The translations under genes and the position numbers were made by a program. A stretch of DNA of 64,000 nucleotides, taken from positions 7,314,066 through 7,378,065 of the forward strand of contig NC_049985.1 in the NCBI RefSeq assembly GCF_000003815.2. The letters run 5' to 3'. Under the pieces are notes generated by a model. That model saw only the letters and a program-made list of their open reading frames with translations. It had not been told where the DNA came from and ran no database searches. This DNA is from Branchiostoma floridae. Lineage: Eukaryota > Chordata > Leptocardii > Amphioxiformes > Branchiostomatidae. Of the stretch, positions 1-14,499 are shown in pieces. Position 1 is the stretch's first letter, and every line of letters begins with the position of its first letter.

Positions 1-1623
1 GAATAAGGAATTCAAATCAATCGCGACCGCTGCGGACGATGCGCCTTTGGGAATTCTCGAAAGGCGAAAGCAATAATCGGCACCTGATGCTTACCAATTG
101 TTGAATCACTTGCACAGCGATGTGGTAATGGTAAATTTTATATAAGGTCAATCGATGGGGGAAATGTATGAAAAAAATGACAAACCTTTTTAGAGAAATA
201 ACCCATAATGTTTCATGGTTTTAGATCTGCAGTGACAGATTATATCCGTATACATACAACGCAATTCTAAAACAGATGTTAAACAATTGTGCCAAAGTCG
301 TAAAGGATACGATTAACTACAACCTGTGCAATGTCACACACCAGGGGACCAACATCATACACCTACCCACCTGTTACACATCACCGCAATCCATGCAGAG
401 GTTTTAAATTATGCTGACCACCAATATCCGGAAACACACACTGACAGACAAACAGTGCAGACACAGACAAGCCAAAAACAAAACCTTAAATTTCACGGAG
501 GTAACAACTGATAGCATTTTCTATATCTATTTTCCACAGGGCACTGATTACTAGGAGTTTCCTGAAACGCTTTGCGTTTTGAAACCGCCACAATAGCAAT
601 AAGTATCGATCCCTAATTCGTTGTTCCTCGGAGACGTTTGATAAGAAGCAAAACGTTAGAACTCATTTTTGGGTTAAGTGATAACGTCAGCTTTGACATG
701 CCTAACGTCCTTCAATATTCAACGACCTTGAGCACTGAGTGCGTACATACTACTAGTAAATACGTGTATAATTTGTTCGATTTGGTTGGTCTTGTTTTGT
801 ACTGACGATTTGCGGTTTTATCTCTTAAACTGATATGAGCGACTTCTCACAGAATTTCTGCTGTATTGAAGACATTCATACTTGTGAGAGACTCTGACAG
901 TCTCTTTTCTATCCTACGTCACTGATGACGTGTGTATTGCGATGGCTATTTCAGGTTGCTATGGCTATCAGAACAACGCATGCGCGAAGAGGCGCATGGC
1001 TACACATACACAGGTTGTTATCAGGCATGTATTTTGGAAGTAGATTGCCAGATCAGGATATATATATATTGTAGCATTATCATTTCCATGTTCCTATAAT
1101 ACTTTCTTGCAGTAAGATAGATAGGGTGCTCACTTGTATCCCCTTCTGTAGAGTCAGGTGTACAAATGACTACAATCCTAACATCCACTATTTCCGGTCT
1201 TGATCGCACAAAATAGGCTATTCCATGGCCCACTTCTACAAAATGTAAAAGCAAAAAGGTGTTATACATTTTTATTCACCGGATACATTAATTATAAAGA
1301 CAAAAATAGAGAGAAATGTTGTGTTTCCGATTACATTACGGTCCTGAAAAAATACATATTATAAGGTCCGTATTTATGGATTCTATTTTGATATCTAGAT
1401 TTTGAAGGAAGTGGTCCAACAAATACAGTTAAACAATGTAAAGTTGAAATGCATCAGGACACTATTATTTCTAACATCATAATGTAAGGATAAGAATATA
1501 ATACATAGTCTTGCATCAACCGTTGAAAGCTTTATTCTAGTACAAGGTGTGAAATAGAAGTTTGTATTTTTATTTCATTATCCAGATGTTAGAGCGAAAC
1601 GCGTTAATGTCCCTTTGCAGCTA
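1..1623. other. No gene seen
   Basis: AT-rich, with only short frames. 340-505 has a degraded family B-like end (acagacaaacagtg..., ttcacggaggtaacaa). Nothing else was recognised. Confidence 0.6.
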
Positions 1624-1787
1624 ATCTCCAAGCAGATCCTACGGTAGCACAAGATAATATCAAAAGCTGGCAGAGGACTGAATCCGGCCTAGGAGTGTGC
1701 ACGTGTATGGCTGCCTTTGGCTGGCTATACTCCTTGGCCATCTTTGATAGACACTATCTTATGGCACCGTAGGATCTGCTTGGAAAT
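1624..1787. mobile_element. MITE, family A (TIR atctccaagcag)
   Basis: 164-bp element flanked by TA on both sides. Terminal inverted repeats start atctccaagcagatcctacgg and end ccgtaggatctgcttggaaat. Internal arms (aaagctggc..., tggccatcttt) extend the fold. The TA target suggests a Tc1/mariner-type transposase. Related copies lie at 24284, 31289 and 62819. Confidence 0.85.
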
Positions 1788-2727
1788 TACTTGACAGCGG
1801 TAGCCTCCCAAAACTACTAGGGTCGGCAAATTTTTGCTAGGTTCGCGATCGGGTACTTATAAGCGCAGCATTTTTTTCAGCTCGACTCTAGTACTAGTAT
1901 ATTTCATTTTATTACATTTTAGTCACGTAACAAGCTAGATCAAAGCATATCATACCATCTATATTATATGCCCCGTGCGTTCATTTTTGGTTATGGTTCG
2001 TAGCAGCCTATCAATAATACCCATTATCCTTGACCTGCAGCTAACTGTGATTTAAAACTACCACTACACCCAATAATCTATACTCAGATCACAGGTTGAG
2101 TAACTGCACTTACATGTAAAAAAACAGATAAAACGCACTTGTTGTGATTTTTCCTTACAATTTGACAAATTACCTATCAACTTTATAGTTCTCCCGTCAA
2201 CAATGAAGAGGAAGAACTTTATTTCACGACAATTGTACATGATACAATGTATGGCAACAACTATATAATATGAGACCTTAAATGTTTCAAACGATGTCAG
2301 TCAGCTAGGCGTTATTTGTAGAGCTGTAGAGCTGTGTCAAGAGTTAGTCAGAGTGGAAAGATTCGTTTTTGGGTTCTGCAGTGGTGTTGTTTACGGGCAG
2401 CCGTGCCCTCTAGAGGATCGAAAGCGCAGTGCAAGGGATCATCATTACCAACATCTGCGGGGACAACGTTACCGCGTGTGATAAATCTAGAGATTTTGCA
2501 GGGGAATGAAAAGAGACCCGCAAATGCATCAAATCGTCGCTACAGGGGAGAAAAGCGTATAACACATTGTTGCGTTGTCAAAAATAGACGTATAGAGGTA
2601 TGAATGGTATATGCCGTATATAACACCTGCGCTCCGTTCGCATATATAAACGATGTGCAAAGATTTTCATGATCCTACCCATATATCATACAAATGAATT
2701 TTCGGTGTGTTTTGATATCTTTTGGGC

Positions 2728-2808
2728 ACTTCAAAGATTGGCTTTGTTTGAAGGGAATAGACCAGAAGAAGAAGTCTTTTCCCTTCAAGTAAAGTCATTC
2801 TTTGAAGT
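2728..2808. repeat. Imperfect inverted repeat
   Basis: Arms of about 30 bp (cttcaaagattggctttg and the matching catt-ctttgaag arm) pair at about 25 of 30 positions around a short purine-rich centre. It may be an old MITE end pair or a hairpin. Both strands are open here only because of this symmetry. Confidence 0.6.
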
Positions 2809-3776
2809 ACCAGAAGAAAAGCAGCGCGACTTTCCTGTTGTTTTGGCAACACAAACGTTCACACCATTCTGCATTATTTTGGAGGAGTTTAAAACGCATT
2901 GTCAAACATTGAAGATCATTGCAACGACATTGAATATGAGAGATATTTGCGGGTTTTATCAATAAGTCAACATAAAGTACTTAGTAGTTGACAGGTTGTG
3001 GTGAATGCGGTGTTGGATTACATCATGTAGCAAGTGGTAGGAAGCGCTACTTGACTGCATGCGTTTGAGCAAGAATAAACAGAGCAGTAGTTTGTTATAT
3101 AAGCTAAACCATGTGAAGGCAGCCATTAAGTAGTTCACTGTTTGCTTGTAAATGCTGCCTATCAAGTCTTTTTAACTTTTCGTTCCTCTTGTTTCCATTG
3201 TAAAATAGGGTTTGTACTTCTGGGACACGGTAGATTCGTGCAGTTGAAAGAAATCTTGAAACAAACCACGCGACTGAAGAGAAAGACTCTCGCCCTCTGC
3301 TTACTTGTTTAGCCCTGACAGTTCGTCAGCTATTTACAGCGTTTAGATAAAACGTGCCATCTCCCGCGGCTGACGGTTTATTTTTACTGAGAACTTAGAA
3401 AGGCACCGCGGGATTTTTTGACGCCTGCGAATCTTCAGTTGTAACTGTTACGGCTCCAAACCATACGTGTAAACCCTTTCTAATTCGCAGTTGCATTTAC
3501 CACGAACTTCGCGACACGTTTAAGTAATAAAACAGGTGCTAATATTGGAAGGCACGGTTCAGTTTATAGCATACGTAGGTGGATCCCCTTTTTTCACGTC
3601 ATTGTTGTAGGTTTGTGCATTGGACTCTGGATACTCCAAAGATGATTCTCCGTTTTTATCCCCCCCAAAAAAGAAGGGCGACTTGTTCCCATTCAACAAA
3701 TGTGCCAAAAAGTTCTCTATCCCTAATGGGCGCCTTCGTAACGGTGGGGATTCTCCCCCTTCAATCCGGACTACCC

Positions 3777-3944
3777 CTAGCCTCTACCAGGCTCCGTGGA
3801 TCGGTAGAATCATTATCCTCACCACGTGGTGAGGATCTAGGAAACGTACTCTTCTGGCCGGCTAACTCCCCTATCGTACTATAGATTCTATTTGTCCAAT
3901 TTCTACAATTAGACCACCGATCCACGAAGCCTGGTAGAGACTAG
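3777..3944. mobile_element. MITE with ctctaccaggct termini
   Basis: 168 bp bounded by ctag, with inverted ends ctctaccaggctccgtgg and the reverse complement of ctctaccaggcttcgtgg. The centre holds the palindrome cctcaccacgtggtgagg (3817-3834), which contains a CACGTG E-box. The inner segment tttgtccaatttcta also occurs in the unrelated element at 47433. Confidence 0.75.
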
Positions 3945-4657
3945 TACTACCCTAGACACTGTCGATAACAACCGACTGTCCCTACGACCTCAAAAAGGCT
4001 ATTAGACCTTTTAGCGATTTGATAATCAGGAACAGCCCCTTGTGTGTTTATGAGTACAAAAAATGTACTTGTATTGTTCGCTCTCGATCTCGTAAAGCAC
4101 GTATTTGTACAATTAACTGTAAAACTAGTGGTCAGAAACTGTACCGAAATCAGTAAAATATGACCAAAAGAATATTCTTTAAATTGAGATATAAACTTTC
4201 GTAAGCCCCCAATCTCTACTACTACTTGCCTAGACCTTGTAGCTTCGTAAATTGCGACGGCACATTTTTAGATGAAAAACTAATATGCTGAAGTTAACGA
4301 GGATCAGCTTGTAATAAATGGAGTGGATACAGAACTCCCCTGACATTCACGCTCATTACACGTAGATTACGGATGTTCCCGTAAGCGGTGGTGGATGACA
4401 CGGAGGTATGCTGTATTTATTTCCCCTGTGGTGTTGAGAACGTATCTTTTAAGACTGCCAGAGGTTATGACCTCGCCCCTGACCATAGAATGACCTAAGA
4501 GAGTGTGTTTGAAAGATACAGGAAATAGGGTTAATAAGATCACATTCGCCATTCTCTTCTGGTTTCTCAATTTTCTGTTCATGACCTGGACATGTCGAAC
4601 ACAATTACGGCGAAGTGCGAGTATGGGGTGCGGAAAACCACACTTTGACTCCCGTAG

Positions 4658-5735
4658 TTACCTCCATGAAATGTCATGGAGGTTATATTTTACCCAGCGT
4701 TTGTGTGTCTGTCTGTGTGTTTGTGTGTGTGTGTGTAAACAAGATAACTCAAGAATGGCTGGGTGGATTGGTTTCATACTTGGTGTGTTGGTAGTGTGTG
4801 ATGAAAGCTGGAAATGATTAGATTCTGGGCCCCCTAGCGGCTCCCCTTGGTACTGCAGTGCAACTTCCGGTTTTGCTATCTCGGTGTTCTGAACATGCTA
4901 TGGTAACGATTTTTAAGTGTTAGATAGCTCTTGTGCTCAGGAAGAAATGACATAAGTTTGGGCCCCCTAGCGTCTAGTTTTGGGATAGCAGGGGCATTTT
5001 TGTCAAAAACTTCTGAAGAGGATAACTCAAGAAGGGAACAACGGATTTTCATGAGTTTTAGAATGTAGGTACCTTAGACAAAGTTGTACACGATAAGATA
5101 CTAATTATGCAAATTAGAAGTACATTTGCATAATTAATGAGAATATTCCATAATAGCTGTTTTTTCCATGTATCTCTTGTTTCAGACATGCTATGGTCTG
5201 GACATTTGGTGGTAGATAGCTTTTAGTGCCATGACAAATTGGGACAAGTTTCAGCCCCCTAACATTTCATTGTGGAACTGCATGGGCATTTTTGTCAAGA
5301 TACTTCAAAGAGGATAACTGCAGAAAGGAACGACGGATTGGCATCATTTTAGGCATGCAGGTAGCTTGGGCAAAGATGTTCATAATGATATGCATGTTAT
5401 GCAAATGAGGACTTAATTTACATAATTAATGAGGAAACTTTATAATTCCATTGTTTTCAATAACTGGACTTCAATAAATGTAACACATGTTAATTATGAT
5501 AGGTGGACTATAAGCAGATACCAAATATGGTAATGAGGAACTTATTTGCATAATTTATGTGAAAATTGCAAAACCGCTTGATGATTAATAATGGGAATTT
5601 TATAATTGTGACATGTGTACGTTTGGCAATGATGAACAACACCATGCATAAATTATGTTAATGTCTTAGTCAATTGCATAAAATTTACGAAAGCTCTAAA
5701 TTTTCATGGAGGTATGAGGTCGCCGAACTCTAGTT
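4658..5735 (+). repeat. Dispersed 1.08-kb repeat, family B, copy 1
   Basis: Starts with the hairpin acctccatgaaatgtcatgg, runs through a TG-rich microsatellite, several blocks reading gggccccctagcg and many taattatgcaaat segments, and ends ggtatgaggtcgccgaactc. The reverse complement of almost the same sequence and length is at 21138-22219. There is no coding capacity. Class unknown: the ends do not show long inverted repeats or a poly-A tail. Confidence 0.9.
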
Positions 5736-5855
5736 GTTTGTGTTTCCTAAGGCACATCTGAATACTAAAGAAATCGTCATATTGTTATATTTTACTGAAA
5801 TCATCTTTCACCCCCTTCTTGAGGTATTCTCTTGAAATAGTCTGAAACAAAATTG

Positions 5856-6066
5856 GGGCCTTACTTCTACAACAGCTACTCGGGAGGCCCAAACATAAGC
5901 ACTTACTTTCTGTCCCATGCAAAGACCCACAGGTCAATCAAAAATCACAACTACGCACAGCATATCACAGCTACGCACAGCATGTCCAGAACACCAAATA
6001 TCAAAACCGTAAGTCCCGCTGCACTACCGTAGAAAGCAGCTATGGGATCCCATTATTGAACCTCGT
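5856..6066 (-). repeat. Decayed family B fragment
   Basis: Shares the order of landmarks with family B (aggcccaaacat..., cagcatgtccagaacac, caaaaccgtaagt, ctgcactacc) but is diverged. A 23-bp local duplication (cacaactacgcacagcat / cacagctacgcacagcat) is internal. Confidence 0.6.
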
Positions 6067-9000
6067 CTTCGTTTTAGTTTTGAATGACAGTTATACACTC
6101 AGTTGCTCTTGTCAGGGTTATTTTGTTTACGACTTTGAAAGAGCTTGACGGTACTTTGTACCTAGCTATCATGAGTCAAAATCACCGGTGTGGGCTTGGC
6201 CAGACGGGGATACAAGCTTACAGTGCCGGGGGATCCAATCGTGAAGCCCTGAGAGAGACTGTTATATATCTTACTCCACACACCCACGATATATGTGATG
6301 AAAGGTTCCGATCTCCCAGATCGAACCACTCGAGTTAATTATAACCCTGTCAGTCTGCTTGTTGTCAAACCATTTACTCCCTAAACCCGGGTCAAAACCT
6401 CCGTCACTAAGGTACGTACATACAGGACAAAACGCCATTCATCTCCCTAGGGAACTGGCAGGGGAAATTACACAAGGCTTGTTTAATGAATTCCACGTCG
6501 GAAGAGTGAACTGGGAGACGTCAGTTGTCCCTGATGGGTGATTTTACCTCTCTTCAAGATACATCAACTCTTTGTCGATACGATGATCATCGCACAATAG
6601 AGAATAATCAGCTCGTATAATCAGCTCGTCCGCGGAATCTCCACCGAAAATGATGTTTTTGAGCTCGCAAATACCAGTCCGGCGTTTTCTCGATTATGTT
6701 TAGAGACCGTTGAGACCCATGCAATGTGATGTAGTAGATTTGAAGAAGAAAAAAAGGTCGAATCTCTGGAGATGTTGACATTCGGTGACCTTTTGGGCGA
6801 TCATGAGCAATTTAGGCCGAAGGTCGTTTACCATGAGCGCAACCCCTGCGTCAGGGAAAACAGAACAACCTGCTGCACCCAAAGAATCGATAAACCTTCT
6901 GTGGCCTTCTGTCTCCGACAACCTGCTACATGATACCATTCATTTGAAACCTAACTGATATTGTAACTTTTCTTTGCCGAGCATTTGTTCAAAACTTCGT
7001 TAACTCTAAGTATCAATTAAAATTGAACCCTACCTCTAAGTAGCTGACGTTTAAGTGGCTGAGGATTCAGTAATGTGTGCTCCCGTTATTGTGTTAATTC
7101 AGGCTATGGAGTAGACATGAATCAATCTATTGCTATTCAAAATAATACACTTTCTTGTATGCCGTAATGATTTTAAGGAAGATGGAACAATAACACCGGA
7201 AGATATGAGAATCATCCCGTATTGTAGAAACGGTCTACAGTGATGAATAAAGCTATGATTTCACACTTGCAACAGCGAAGTGTTGGGAAGTCTATATACT
7301 ATACATGGTATATTCATTCTTTGCAAATAGTTCATGTGTCATAATAGTCATATATACCAATCCTCCCAATGTACCGTGTTTAAGTGCTATTCCCAAAAGC
7401 TCAGCTGCTTCATAAACAATATACAACTTTGTGGTCGGATATTTCATGTCCTGTTAAATCTTCAGTCGACCATAAACCTTTGACATATATTAGGGAAGGC
7501 GGTGGGTTCTCACGGAAATCTGCCGTAATTCACCTGTGGAATGTACACGATTTACGGCTAAGTCGTAAATACTGAGAAACCACTCTGAAATGAATACCTT
7601 CCAGCGCGTTGGAGGACAGATGTACAGACTGACACTAAACCCTCGATATTACATGAGTATCTTTCCCATCACGTTTCCATAGGAGTTTTTCTTGTCAAAT
7701 TTGATGGGTTGGAAAAGCCGTAAAAGCCAATATAACGTGTACCACTAAGTTACTACTTGTTGCAGTGGATAATCATATTAATTTGAGTGCTAAAATTTAT
7801 AAATGATAGACACTCAGCTAAGGCGAGTTATTGTTTCCAGCATTTTTTTTTCAAAACTCAACTTCACAAGTACTTGAACATTATACAATGACCAAGATAT
7901 TACCAAATTCGTGATATATATCGATTCATAAAACCAGAAGTACTGAGAACCATTACTTTGAAAAAATATCATTTTCAACAGAAAGACACTGGCATGATTC
8001 TGACAAAGGTTAGTTTAACGGTCCTCTCCTGAGCCATGAGTGATAGCGCCCTACTGTACCATGCCCCGGTTTGACAGACAGGCAGACTTTGATAAATGGC
8101 GGCACTTTGGCTACGATACCACTCTTGGCACCATTAAGATATAAAACCCATTCACAAATGGCCGGATATCTATCATCATCTCTTCAAATGCACTTTTTAA
8201 TCTTAGAATGGTGCCCTTTTATGTCGTTCCATCAAACGAGGTTTTAGAAAATTTATAATATCCTTCCATTTATGGTTATTTGCTTTTAGTAGGTCAGCGG
8301 GTTGGGAACGGAAGCACCGCTGAACGGTAGACCTTACATTAGCCTTTCTTTGTGCTATTTGTGATGTTACAATGATACAGTGGAAGCCGCTTAATTGCAC
8401 ACCCAATTTGCCATCGAATTCCGTGCAATTATCCGGCGTGTGCGATAGTGCAAAGTTACCCAGTTGGACCGCACCACAACGGGATTTGGGGATTCCGTGC
8501 AATTGACCGAAGTGTACGTTTATCCGACGTGCAATTAACTGGCTTCCACTGTATTTATAAATGGAGGTATTGCTTGTTTGTGTGCGTATCAAAGAATTTC
8601 AAGACTGCTGTTGGATTTCTGCTAGTTTGATAAGTAAACGACAGTTTAGAAAGTTACGTTCATTCGAAATCGTATAAATCAAATCAAACAATTACCATAC
8701 CACACAAGGCAATGATAATTGAAATGTTTAGAAATAAATGATCCGAAAAATATAGAAACAAATATATATTGTATTTGGAACAGCAAACCTAAATCAATTT
8801 GCCTTAATGGATACTAACAAAAAATTTGCCATTCGAAGTCGTCAGGTATCAACGTTTCAATCAACATGTTTAAAGCGATAACGTTAAGCCAATAAAAGTA
8901 ATGTATAACCTCCATTGTGCAACGTACGACTTCCAAAAGCCCATTAAGATATAAATTGCATCTATCCAGCTGTCGCCGCCAGAAAACTGGCATTGAATTT

Positions 9001-10980
9001 ACGACCTTGTACAAAGAGGTGAGGAATTGAAGCCGTCATAACAGTCGCAGGAGAGTGGCTATAACGAGAGAAACCATGTCGCTTTCTATCGCTATTTCCA
9101 TTTTGATAGGCGTCGTCCCAGACAAGGTCTCAATTTTGTGAGCTAGAAATGGTTTCATGTCGCTAATGGAGCCCACTGCCGTGACCCGAGGCATGTTAAC
9201 TCGGGACGGTTACCACACGAGCAGCGGAGCACGGTGTGGAGCCATCCAACTGCTGACGTGTCGGGCGATAAGCCCCCCCTCCCCCTCCCCTCCACTTGAC
9301 GGCGATCACTGAGCGACCGTACAGCAACCAAAATTGCAAACTTGTACCCTTGATTTCAAGATCGTGCAATTTGTAGAAGGATTTAACGACACTAAAACAC
9401 GCAAAACGTACAAAGAATAACTTTATTATATCGTTTAATTCGATGAACTCACAATTTCACATTTTCGGTGGCGCAGTGTGATCGCAGTCTCTAGTGGAAA
9501 GGGCATGTAAAGCCCTTCAATGGCCACGTGCCCGCGAAGCTAAAAAAAACAACAACTAGGGACCATTTCACAAATCTTTAAGTTTCACGACTACGAAAAA
9601 CAACTCCTGCTGTCTTAAATTTACATTTGAGCCGTCAATAGCAAGACTTCTCCTCATTTGGAGAACTATTATCCTCATTGTGCTATAAATATCTATCTAT
9701 GTATAAGTAGATATACAATGCCCAGATCATTATATGCACACAGAAAAGGGGGATAACATAAAATTCAATATTTCGTGTTGCCTAACATTATGGGCTTTTC
9801 GTTACGATCATTACTAACTAGATATTTTTTTTATCAAAATACGACATGCATGGTTATTCCCATAGGTAATGCGAAGTAATCTTATTTATTTAGGTGAACA
9901 AGGCACCAAAACACGTCTTTTAGATATCATAATGTTCTGAAAAATCCAGAATACAATTACAAAAACCAAATCTACATGTATAATGACAATGACCACTGAA
10001 TGACGTAATCGCCTGCTTTCAGGCACTGAAAACATCATCAATCGATAATTGTTTTCAAATGTGATCAATGAATAACGGTTGTTTGTGAGAGAAGCCACTA
10101 GTATCTCCACTACTTTTCTTTGTTTGTTAACCTATGAAAATATTGAATATTGTTACCTGTATGAGAAATGCTGCAAGGTTATGCTCGCCGCTACTGCCGG
10201 GTGCCTGTTGGGTGTCGTCTGGAATCTGTCTTACCTCACCAATGTTAACCTCCCACACAGTGCGGTAGTTATAAGAAAACAGCCGATAGCCCCGCCAATC
10301 AGAGGCCCTTCCATTGTCAAACCCATGACAGCTGACGGAAAATTTTGAGCGCCACCTGTTGCGACCGTACAGCAGAGGGCACCGTAGTTAAGAAGCGCCG
10401 TCTGGCGTCTAAAATTGTAACTACAACGTGTCAGACCTACGCGTTGATTATCACCGATGCATTTTGTGCGTGACTGCCTACATGTACTTCGCACACTTGA
10501 AACAGCCGTCGGGGCGATTGACAAAAGAGTAGTTGTTTAGTCTTTTGTTTGTGATTTCCGAAAACTAGAACACTGACAGCTAGAAGACCCAGCTTTCTTA
10601 GAAACTACTTCACAGGACTCACATTCTATATTTAAAAACATGTTGTTTTCTTAAATTATCTGTATTGGCATTGGATATTGGCCTTGATTTTCTTTTTATA
10701 GACTGAGAGGTGAAATGAGTGGTAGCGTTTCGACCTAGCCACATGCATTACGTGTAATTTAGGGATGTTGTCGGCTACATGCGTCAATCTTGTAATGTAA
10801 AATCGATGGAATGTGTAGTCAGGAGTACACGTAACGTTAATGGAGGTTGTCAAGTTGCACGTACTATCTGTGGAGAGTCTGCATGAAGGGCTGTTGGCCG
10901 CTCAGAAGAATTATTCAAAGCATTAGCTAATTGATTTTTTTGTTTTTGTTTTACGTGCGCATCGCCACATACACATCATA
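6067..10980. other. No gene seen apart from the MITE at 8378
   Basis: All frames are short and unrelated to known families. 9150-9310 is GC-rich with a C run (9272-9294), and 10230-10530 is open on both strands and GC-rich, but neither shows splice or protein signals that can be supported. Confidence 0.5.
8378..8551. mobile_element. MITE, pogo/Tigger-like termini
   Basis: 174 bp flanked by TA. Inverted ends cagtggaagccgcttaattg and the reverse complement of cagtggaagccagttaattg agree at about 20 of 23 positions. CAGTGG ends with a TA target are typical of pogo/Tigger elements. Repeated ccgtgcaatt motifs lie inside. A related but degraded end may lie at 49857. Confidence 0.8.
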
Positions 10981-11169
10981 GGCCATAGCAAGTAAATTTT
11001 ATGGATGACGTCCTCTGCAGATTCTAAATTCAAGAAAAGAAAGAAAACAAGATTGGCAAGAAAACAACAAGCCTAAATTTTCAAAATAGACACCATAAAC
11101 GTTGTAACAACAATTGCAGTTGTGACGTTCAGTGGTGTGTGTGTGTGTGTGTATGTGTGTGTGATTTTA

Positions 11170-11200
<31 letters not shown>

Positions 11201-11220
11201 TGTGATTTTAGTGTGTTTGT

Positions 11221-11291
<71 letters not shown>

Positions 11292-11567
11292 TGCGCCTGT
11301 TTGTGTTTCCAGATTTCTTAAACTTAAGAACCTCTGGATAGTTAACGAGGATATTTTGTATGTGGGTAAGTGTTGGGAAGACAACAAAATCCAAGTTCCG
11401 TGGCCTTGATACTACAACAAAACTTACATTTCCACAACCAAGGCTACCATACGACACATGTTAAGATTAAAGCATTATATATTTTCTCGTCATACTGACC
11501 ATCTCCTGAGGGGAAAAATTTCTTCTCGGCGCGCTCGTGTCATCCACAAAATTTACTTGTTGTGGCC
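10981..11567. mobile_element. Family C element, copy 1, carrying a TG microsatellite
   Basis: 587 bp flanked by TA. The ends ggccatagcaagtaaatttt and the reverse complement of aaatttacttgttgtggcc form the inverted repeats. A compound TG array of about 160 bp (11132-11291), with two copies of a gtgattttagtgtgt interruption, has expanded inside it. Other copies are at 19459, 20972 and 42700. Confidence 0.85.
11132..11291. repeat. TG microsatellite
   Basis: A compound (TG)n run with tatg and attttag interruptions, followed by a pure stretch of roughly 70 bases. It opens false reading frames on both strands (Val-Cys and Thr-His repeats). Confidence 0.97.
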
Positions 11568-14499
11568 TAAAGAAATAAACTCAACAGTTCTGCGACTAAA
11601 AAGTTGGACTCACCGGAGACTGACTCGCTGTACGTCGTCTTTACTCCTCTCGATAAATGGCTATGTTGTCCCAATTTCAGCAAGAATGATCAAGAATTGT
11701 TTGTGAACTATCAGAGGTTTTGGCAATACGTATACGGGCTATAAGATCGCCCGATATCACAACCACCACTTGCACTGTAAACAGAAAGACATTGTACTTC
11801 TTTTTTCAGTTCCATAAACTATAACATTATATAATGATTAAGGGAGACTAAGCAAATGGTATACTCAGACGCACCGAGAGGCAACTGCTCAACGGCAGAA
11901 TAAGGCAATATGTTCAGACAAAATGTCTTGACAACAAAAGGAACCCGTTCGAATCTACGCTTGACGCGGTGGAAATTCTACAAAGGTCGCGCGTGAGTTC
12001 AAAGGTCACGGATCCGAGAACATTTGCATACAAAGGAGCGTCAAGAACAGAAGTTTGCACGTCCTGAACAGAAACAAACGGGCACGAAAACAACAGTATC
12101 GCGTCAAAAGGTATGTCAAAACTGTTTTATAATTGTTCCGACAGTCAGACTTTTTAGAGATCCAGAACTGTTAACGAAAAGCTCAGATTTTGCCTCTCAA
12201 AACAGACTACATTGTAGCACACAAATGCACACACACACAAACACACACACACACACACAAGTGAGCGCGCGCTGTGCTTTCTGTGATATTACACTACACT
12301 TTGTACCGGTGGCAGTAAACGGTACCACTCATAGATTATACGTCGTTTGTGACCTTTAGAATACCTCCGCTCTGGGTTCGTTATCAATCTTGTTACAACA
12401 TTATGTAACGTTCATGTCTCTTTTCACCTAAAATTACGTAACGACAGGAAGGCCTTAAGCACACATTCCGGTGCATCTTAACCACAGAATCGACGCTCAA
12501 TATAGCGGTCCTTTATTGCTTGAAGTATTGCAATCATTTCCTAGAGGGAACATTTCTGCATGCCTCGTCAACCTAATATTGTGTCCTGGAAGGCAAAGGG
12601 CTTATTAGAATCTCACCAGACTCCTGGAGCCGGCTGAATGAAGATAGAGTCGTAAGGGTGGAAAGAATTACAGGAAACAGCCTGGGGACATTAGCTATAT
12701 TAGTAACTCTACGAGTTTGGTGTCAACAGGATGAAAGGTAAAAACTAGGTGATGTTTCAGTGAACATTATCATAAACTTTCAAAAGCATGATTGACTGAT
12801 AATGAATGAAAGAATGAAATAAGAACCAAAGAAACAACGAAAAGTTTGATATATGACTACAAGCAGAATGTTTCATGCAAAGTTGATGGCTGACAAACAC
12901 TCACACAGATATGGTTTCTAATGACATTTCGTATATAGCTCCACATCAGAAAACTTTGTTTGTAGTCGTGACTGACGAACATCTTGATCCGTGATCCGTA
13001 TGTGATGACTCTCATTCAAGAAGCTGCAGGTGAACAGAATCTGGTGCTAACGCAATTTCACTAAGAAAACTTTTGTGTCAGTTCGCGGAAGCCGTGAAGG
13101 GCAGCAAAGTGATCACGATGTGTGATACACTTCAGGAAATATCCTGAACTCCGATTTTCTCTTTCTGATTTGGTTTGAATGGCATCTGGATGGTAGAATG
13201 AAATCGCATATCCACTTAGAGGCACACATGGTAGTGAATGCGTACAATGGATATCTACAAAAATATGTCAGCGCGGTTTGGCGCCTGTTTGTAATCGGTA
13301 CCGTCTTGACAATTCAGAAGTTATTAAAGTAGAGGCATCAGCAGAATGTTCTTTCACTTGGGAACGCGTGCTTATTAATGTGTCATCATTATCTTACTGA
13401 TGATTAATGACTTGTCATGCAACGTACAATATACCCTGCGGCTGAAAACTTTACATGTACTATGTTCTTTGTATAGAACGATTACAAAGTTGTGATTTGT
13501 GAAGATAAGGCACATTACGAGTTAGATGGGAAGTTTCTTTGGAAACATGTATTCTGTGTACATTTACTTGAAGCAGACGGCGATCTCGCTGCGATCTCGA
13601 TGCGACCTAACGTGGTTTTGTGTTACATTTCGCTTCATAATTGGAATACTATGAAAAATTTATTTCATTCTATTCATATTTCTTAACGAGCAACATACAA
13701 AAAGGTTCTTATTAGACAAAAATCTGCTTATATAAGTCTTCTGCTCAATGAAACATAAAAACAAATAACAGTCAAAGTCAACAATTAAAGGGAACTAATG
13801 AATACAAAGCTGACATATAACTGAGGTCACTACCATCTGCAATTACTAGCTGGCATTCATGAGTTTTCACAAACAAACTTCAGGGAGGTATGAGGTCTTT
13901 GATTGCTCGTTATGTCTGTACTGGAAACAATATTGGTGCCGCGGATGTCACCATGGATGAAACACAGCCCCTTTGCCCTTGTGTGTTGAGTAAATGACCT
14001 TTCCTCTGGTGGCTTCCCTCTCAGGTTTGACGGACTAATCTCTCATCATGTGCCGTACTGTGAAGCAAGATATGCCTGTGGGGAGATCCCGTCTATAACG
14101 CGACCTTCAGGGGTCCCTGTCTATTTCCCGAAAGTGGATTCCGCTCACTTTCGACGGCAATGTCATTCATGAACGCGACACCTTAATGGGGTTTTCCTGG
14201 CGAAGAAAAGACAGGAGTTTTTTTAAAGTCCCACGAGAATAGGAATGGTTGGATATATGTCGGTGCCTATGTAGGATGTGACGAGCACCGAGTGAAAACG
14301 AAGGTTTATATATATAGTGAGAGGTAAAGTTAAGAGGCAAAGGGTGCCCTGTGGGCCTTTTGAGACCGTATACACGTAGGGGCAGCGAATTGTTTTTGTT
14401 TTTTTTTCTATTTTGCTTTTGGACAGACGAGGACAATGTGGCACTGCACTCAAGTTTCGGTAACTTATATTAACAGTGACACATACACAGTACAAACAG
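11568..14499. other. No gene seen
   Basis: Contains a short CA run (12227-12260) inside a 111-codon frame that has no family resemblance. The rest is unique-looking AT-rich sequence; ggaggtatgaggtc at 13884 resembles a family B end. Confidence 0.5.

Noticed and set aside
8203-8592. 129-codon minus frame
   Set aside because: Runs through a TA-flanked MITE; the open frame is an accident of the inverted repeat.
11139-11457. Frames of Val-Cys and Thr-His repeats
   Set aside because: Translations of a TG microsatellite.
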